A stretch of 64,000 bases of DNA from Cricetomys ansorgei (lineage: Eukaryota; Chordata; Mammalia; Rodentia; Nesomyidae): positions 6,838,001-6,902,000 of the forward strand of contig JAMJFZ010000597.1 of the NCBI GenBank assembly GCA_026225945.1, read 5' to 3'. Every line of letters begins with the position of its first letter. Positions within the stretch are counted from its first letter, which is position 1. Both the position numbers and the translations under genes were made by a program. The notes beneath the pieces are model-generated. The model was not told where the DNA came from. It ran no database searches and was given only the letters and a program-made list of their open reading frames with translations. Shown one piece after another: positions 58,960-64,000 of the stretch.

Positions 58960-59440
58960 GAAACTGCTGAAATGACCACCCCATTCGGGGGAAGGCTTTT
59001 ATTGTGAATGAAGGAGAAAACATATCCAGAGGCATCTGGAAGAGACCAGACCAGAGAGAAAAAGAGGCAGACTGGACACGGCAGGACTAGCGAAGCAGGG
59101 ATAGCAGATAATAGTGAGAGGGAGAATAGAGGAGACAGAGAGAGATAGCAGGGGAGAGAACACTGGAGATCATGGTACAGCAAGAGAGCAAGAAAGTGAG
59201 AAAAGCAAGAGAGGGAATGGGAGAGAGTCGCGGGTTATAAGGAGGATGAGTAGCTGTGGGGAGGGAAGCTGGAGCAGGCCTGGAAGTTTGGTGTAGAGGA
59301 GAGTGGGAAGAGGGTCCGGAATGCTAGCTTGGAGTCTTTGAAATGTATGATGGGTACTTGTGAATAGAGGCTGTAGGAGCCTGGGTTTTGATAAACTAAT
59401 AGGCACCACAGACATATGTCAATGGGGAGTTATATGTCCT
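58960..59440 (-). mobile_element. Possible LTR or purine-rich retroelement piece
   Basis: AATAAAAGCC on the minus strand near 58995, with an A/G-rich plus strand from 59030 to 59310. Ends and target duplication not found. Confidence 0.3.
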
Positions 59441-60527
59441 TTCTGCCAGAGGCAAAGAAAATGATTCCTTTTCACAGATTCCTGAGAAATACTGGCTTTT
59501 ATCTAACTAACAAAAATCCTTCTATAGTCCAACTTGAATTGATATAACTGCCATTTCTGGACATATGGGTTGTCTGAGAGCTAACACTTCGGGCCTTGTA
59601 GCATCATCTCTCAGCTTCTTCAGCTATTCTAATATTTTGCTGAATCTGATTTGTCTTGAGATAGGGTTTTGCTACATAACCTGGTTCGGTTCAGCCTAAT
59701 TTTCTCTTTTATTTCCTGTTACTTCCTACAGCTACAGATAAAGATTACAGCCTTGTATTTATAGCATTTTTTTCAAATTTGTAGATCTCATGGAGTGAAG
59801 GGGTACTCTGGTATCTCCATAAGAACAAACCATAAAGCTGTTTAAATTCAATCAAACTGTATCTCTCCCTACATAAGCACACATTCTACAAAGGAGTACT
59901 CTCAAAAGCACATACCAAGCTTGTAGACTTGGACAGAACAATGAGCTGCTTCATGAGAAATCTTTGCTTTCAGGATGATGAATGTTTCAGAAAATAGATT
60001 AAAATATATAACAAACCCCTTCTCTTGTAGTTTCATCAAAATCAAATAAGTTCTTCTTCAAACAAAAAAAAAGCAAGAAAAAGACTAATTTTCTTTTGTT
60101 TTTAAAAAGATTTTATTTTTTGGTGTTTGTTTTCAACGCTAGGAGTCAAACTAAGGGTCTTACATGTGATAGATGATTATTTTGTCTCTGAGCTACATCA
60201 CAGAGCTTTCAAAACTTGAAAAATCACACATTTCTATCCATAAACATTTAAAAAAACAAACCTCAGAGCTTACAGTATTCCCATGTAAATTAATGAATGT
60301 ATAAATACTAACTTGATGCCTATTGAGTATTGCATGCAGAGCACTGAATAAGTATGTCTGAGTAATAAAATGATATACTTGTTCCTTACCTGCTTGGAAC
60401 AGTAGCCTGCTTGTGAAGATGGACAATCAGTAAATGAATACTAAAGGAATGGAAACACAGTTCAATTAGTAGAGAGCCTAACAGGCATGAGGCCCAGGCT
60501 TTGAGCCCCAGCCCTACCTAGATAGAG

Positions 60528-60600
60528 GATGGTGGCAGCGGCATATTCCTGCAACCCCAGCACTTGGGATGCAGAGGCAGAAAGATCAAGAGGCTCAAGA
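60528..60600 (+). mobile_element. B1 SINE 5' fragment
   Basis: ggtggcagcggcatattcct, ccagcacttgggatgcagag, cut off by the following B2. Confidence 0.75.
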
Positions 60601-60602
60601 TC

Positions 60603-60840
60603 AAGTGGCTGGAGAGACGAGTCAGAGGTTAAGAGCACTTGGATGTTCTTCCAGAAAATAAGGCTTCAACTACAAGCACCTACAAAGAGGCTCATAATGG
60701 TCAGTAACTCCAGTCCCAGGGGATCTGACATCTTCTGGCCTCTATGGACACCAAGCATGCAAGGGGTGCACAGTTGTACATGGAAACAAAACATGTATAC
60801 ACATAAAATATATAATTTTAAGGAAGAGGTTCTAGATTGT
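60603..60840 (+). mobile_element. B2 SINE
   Basis: gtggctggagagacgagtca, gaggttaagagcacttggat, gatctgacatcttctggcct and an A-rich end. Confidence 0.92.
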
Positions 60841-60940
60841 TCTTGGTTACCTAGTGAATCTGAGGCTAGCCAGAGCTACTTGAGATTATGTCTCAAAAAT
60901 TAAATCAATTAGTTCTTTTTGGTGCAACCTTATGAGCAAT

Positions 60941-61650
60941 TGGTTCTATCAAGATGCAGCTATATTCCAGCCACAAGCTGTCAGAAACTCATTAAAGTGA
61001 ATGATGAATGTGAGCTTTGTACTCTCTGTGAGAAGTACATGGCCACAGAGATAGCTGATGATTCTCTGGACGAAGACTGGAAGGGTTATGTGGCCCCAAA
61101 TCAGTGGTAGAAAAGACAGGTTTTTCCATGAAGCAAGGTGTCTTGACCCATCGCATAGTGCACTTGCTGTTGAGTAAGGAGAATTCTTATACACCGAGGA
61201 AAACTGGAGAGAGGGAGATATTTACATTACAGTTCATCACAGTAGAAAATTGCAGTTGTGATATAGCAATAAAAATAATTTAATGGTTGGAGGTCACCAC
61301 AGTATGAGGAACTATATTAAAGGGTCTCAGCATTAGGAAGGTTGAGAACCACTGCCTTAAACAAAGAAGGTAAGAAGCCCAGGACCAGAACACCCAAGAT
61401 TCCATGTGTCCTTCAAAACAAACACTGACATATTGCTTTGAAGAAACAACTCACTAAGAAAAAAGTTTAGCAAGTTATGCTAAACTTTTGACCAAGAGAA
61501 TGAAGGAAGCCAAAGAAAAGCACCAGGAACAGACTGCCAAGAGATGTAGGCTGCCCTCGCCGAGAGCTTTTATTCTGAGTCTGAGTTCAGTACAAAAATA
61601 AGTCTTCAAGAGTAACAGATAAAGGACCAGATCTTGAAAAAAATAAATAA
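60941..61650 (+). pseudogene. Rps6-ps: Processed pseudogene of ribosomal protein S6
   Basis: Intron-less plus-strand copy. The former start codon is at 60954-60956, and an 8-bp deletion right after it breaks the frame. Conceptual pieces then read [14 protein letters not shown] and EDWKGYV, matching the RPS6 N-terminal half, with a stop at 61108. Further matches follow up to RPRRTGERK near 61210. A URR1-type element then intervenes (61216-61354), and about 70 codons of the parent are missing. Similarity resumes at 61360 (KEGKKPRTK-like) through the lysine-rich C-terminus to SESSQK-like sequence, a TAA near 61600, a short 3' UTR and an A-rich end. It cannot make RPS6, a 40S subunit protein and S6-kinase substrate. 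Confidence 0.92.
61216..61354 (-). mobile_element. URR1-type hAT DNA transposon, truncated, inside the RPS6 pseudogene
   Basis: The minus strand begins CAGTGGTTCTCAACC (right end at 61354) and continues through the URR1 middle to gatatttacatta. The other inverted repeat is missing. Confidence 0.82.
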
Positions 61651-63109
61651 ATGTACTTCATTATAAACTGTGATATCTATTACAAAGGAATTAGAGTTGG
61701 AGATATGATAGGAACAAAGACTATTTGAGAAAACAGTGACTCTATGTAAGGCATCGGGGAGGTTCTCTCCTAAACATGTGTCATTTAAGCCAATAGTGAC
61801 CATTGGAGTGGAACCAGAGGAGTAAGCAGGGAAGGCCCAGGTGTGAAACCCTCTCCCCTCTTCAGTGTGTAGAAAGCAGAAGGAAAGCCAAAATGGATGA
61901 GATTTAGTGAGAGGAAAAGTTGGACTTACCCATGTTTGCCACTGTAAAGGCTCTGACTTCCTTTGTTTAGCTTTTGTCCCTTTTCCTGTCCTGTTGCTGT
62001 CACGTACCTTTTCTGAAAGAATCAGTAAGTCACTGTCATTAGAATCTCTGACCCTGGCTGCATTTCCAGGGAACCCAACCTACTGAGCATGTATAGGAGT
62101 GATGAATGCTAATAGCAGCATTCTGTACATGCCTAATTTTACCCTGTCTTACTTTGAACTTCTTACTTGGTGAATTAATTTGTTTCAACTACTTGGATTT
62201 GAGCTTCTGTTATTTGCATCTTAAGAGCTGAGATAGCAGTATCATTCTATAGATGTTTGTTGACTAAGTGTATTGATTTGTACATAGAGTAAAATGGAAA
62301 TGTAGATGTGGATGGAATCCTAGCTACCATGTGGAGGAGAAATGAACATTTATATTTATTTGCATCTATAATATGAGCAATAGGTAAGTAGGTGGAAAAG
62401 TCGAAGGGATATCCTAGACCAAAGGACCCTTTGTAGGAACAAAGGTCAGATAATGCAAAAGTATGTGGTACTTGAGGAAATTTGAGTTGTCCTAAAAAGG
62501 GCAGTGAAGGAAAAAATGCCAATTTTGTTGCAGCAGCAAGTCTATGTGATGGTATGGGAGAGAATACAGAGCAACCCTGGTGTGTATTGCTGAGGTTTTG
62601 GGTTAACGCTGTCAAGTAGTTTCTTAAAGGAAGGTGTACAAGATGTACAGATGGTGTGGATATGTTTGGGATTCAGTGGCAGAGAAATTGCAGCCAGTGC
62701 AACCAGGCTGGGGCTATTAGATTCGGTCATTACAATCAGGGTAAAGATCTGCTGAGACGCGGAGTTTCTGAGAGATGTTGCTCACCCTCACGAGAGCTCA
62801 GTGTACACGTGTCAGTGTCCTTCATGCCATTTTGTCCTGATCAGCTTTACATGAGTGATGCAAGATCTGGCCTGGGCAGGAGAAACCAAGTTTGTTCCAA
62901 ACCATCAGCAAAGCAATATTACCTATTACCATTCATCTGATCACTCATAACGTTCACTAAACGTGTAATACAAACCTATATTTGTATAACCAGACATGCT
63001 TACATGAATTATTACACATAGTCTTTACAGCCATCCAACAAGATTAAACCTTATCAAAGTCACTGGACTTTAACCCATGTCTTTTTTCGTCAAATTCATG
63101 TTTTTTCCT

Positions 63110-63318
63110 TTAAAAAAGGTTTTTTAAAAATCATTTTTAAGTGTGTGTGTGTGTGTGTGTGTGTGTGTACATGTTTGTAGTGCTGCAGAAGTCAGAGGAA
63201 TCTGATCCTCCGAAGCCATGGTTACGGATGGTTGTGAGCCACCTGCTGGAAACCAAATTCGGATCTTCTGAAAGGGTAGTATCCCTCCCTAACCACGGAG
63301 CCAACTTTCCAGCCCCTT
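63110..63318 (-). mobile_element. B3-type SINE with (TG)n
   Basis: Reverse: (GT)n at 63141-63168, ggttgtgagccacctgctgg, accacggagccaactttcca, gcccc. Confidence 0.85.
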
Positions 63319-64000
63319 AATGTATGAGAACAGCCTTATGTGACCCTTGTGGCCACTTAGCAAGTATTTGCTGTGATGAGCTTGAACCGCAGCGTTTATT
63401 CTTGGTTCTTGTTTCCTCAGAATAACAGCCTTCATCCGATGCTCACTCACCCCGCTCTAGACAGCTTCCCTTGACAATAAGTTCTCTTCAGCTGTGTTTC
63501 CTGCTGACAAGCCTGCCTCCTATCCATGAGGCCCAGTGCTGCTGTCAATTGGGTGTCCAAACTTAAGGTGTCTGATTAGTATTCTCAATGATTTCTTTAA
63601 TCTGTGCATTCTCTAGTTCTCTCCCATTCTTCCTCTTCCACCAAATGGAGCCAATGAAGCCAGAAACCTATTCAATGACAACCTGTTAATTTCGCTTCCA
63701 AAAAGATACATGCTCTGTTTCCTTGTCTACTTATTTTCACTGATGTCTGCCCAGTCTAATACATTTGTCTTTGATGTGGGGCAATAGTTCTTACCTGAAT
63801 GTCCTGCTTCTACTTTGTCTATTCTACATACATCGGCCTGGGTGAGCATTATGAACTATAAATCAAATCACTATATTCTGGCTTAACATCCTTTGATGAC
63901 TGCTCATTGTACTTTGGATAAATCTCTTCAATTTCTGGGAGCTGGTATCTGTCCTTTCAGGACACTCAGGTCATACCAGCTTTCTGTCAGATCTAGGGAT

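Larger units (their letters stand above)
38401..64000. other. Intergenic region 5' of Pth
   Basis: No gene I can support in 25.6 kb. Stretches without called elements (39.3-40.5, 40.6-41.29, 41.5-42.15, 42.6-43.3, 44.5-45.57, 46.23-46.55, 48.0-48.85, 48.96-49.9, 50.25-50.64, 53.6-54.65, 55.35-56.47, 59.45-60.5, 61.65-63.1 and 63.3-64.0 kb) are AT-rich or neutral and show nothing beyond short chance open frames. Confidence 0.65.

Overview
The window is nuclear DNA from a muroid rodent. Dozens of B1, B2/B3, B4/ID-type SINEs, rodent L1 3' ends and rodent-type LTRs cover AT-rich DNA with (CA)n tracts. The parathyroid hormone protein it encodes is closest to the rat and mouse hormones as I remember them, but is identical to neither, so I do not name a species.

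Two real protein-coding genes are visible, both on the minus strand, in the order known from mammalian genomes (Btbd10 beside Pth). (1) Btbd10: a CpG-island promoter lies at about 20.99-22.08 kb and contains a BANP-type TCTCGCGAGA palindrome. The first intron is long, and the first coding exon is at 3425-3554 with its ATG at 3525. The BTB-domain exons lie beyond the left edge. (2) Pth: the whole gene is present. Exon 1 is at about 38154-38250, exon 2 at 35890-35980, and exon 3 runs from 35782 to about 35220. It encodes a 114-residue preprohormone with an 83-residue mature hormone, one residue shorter than the usual 84.

Layout: 1-3424 is Btbd10 intron; 3425-3554 a Btbd10 exon; 3555-21.3 kb Btbd10 intron(s) with SINEs, an L1 remnant, Tigger-like and URR1-type DNA transposons and (CA)n tracts; 21.0-22.1 kb the CpG island; 22.1-35.2 kb intergenic DNA dense in LTRs and L1; 35.2-38.4 kb Pth and its promoter; 38.4-64 kb intergenic DNA 5' of Pth, with solo LTRs, a ~0.6-kb trinucleotide tract and an RPS6 processed pseudogene, and no further gene that I can support.

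The two genes do not form a functional unit. Btbd10 is a broadly expressed AKT-pathway adaptor gene with a CpG-island promoter. Pth is a tissue-restricted hormone gene with a CRE-type promoter. The most informative accessory content is a set of datable retroviral solo LTRs with intact target-site duplications (GTAC, TAGTGG, CAGTGG), nested insertions, and hAT-type elements with 8-bp duplications. I found no undescribed multi-gene system. The most notable gene-level observations are the altered mature PTH (Arg18, one residue missing near position 46) and the apparent lack of a TATA box at the usual place in the Pth promoter.
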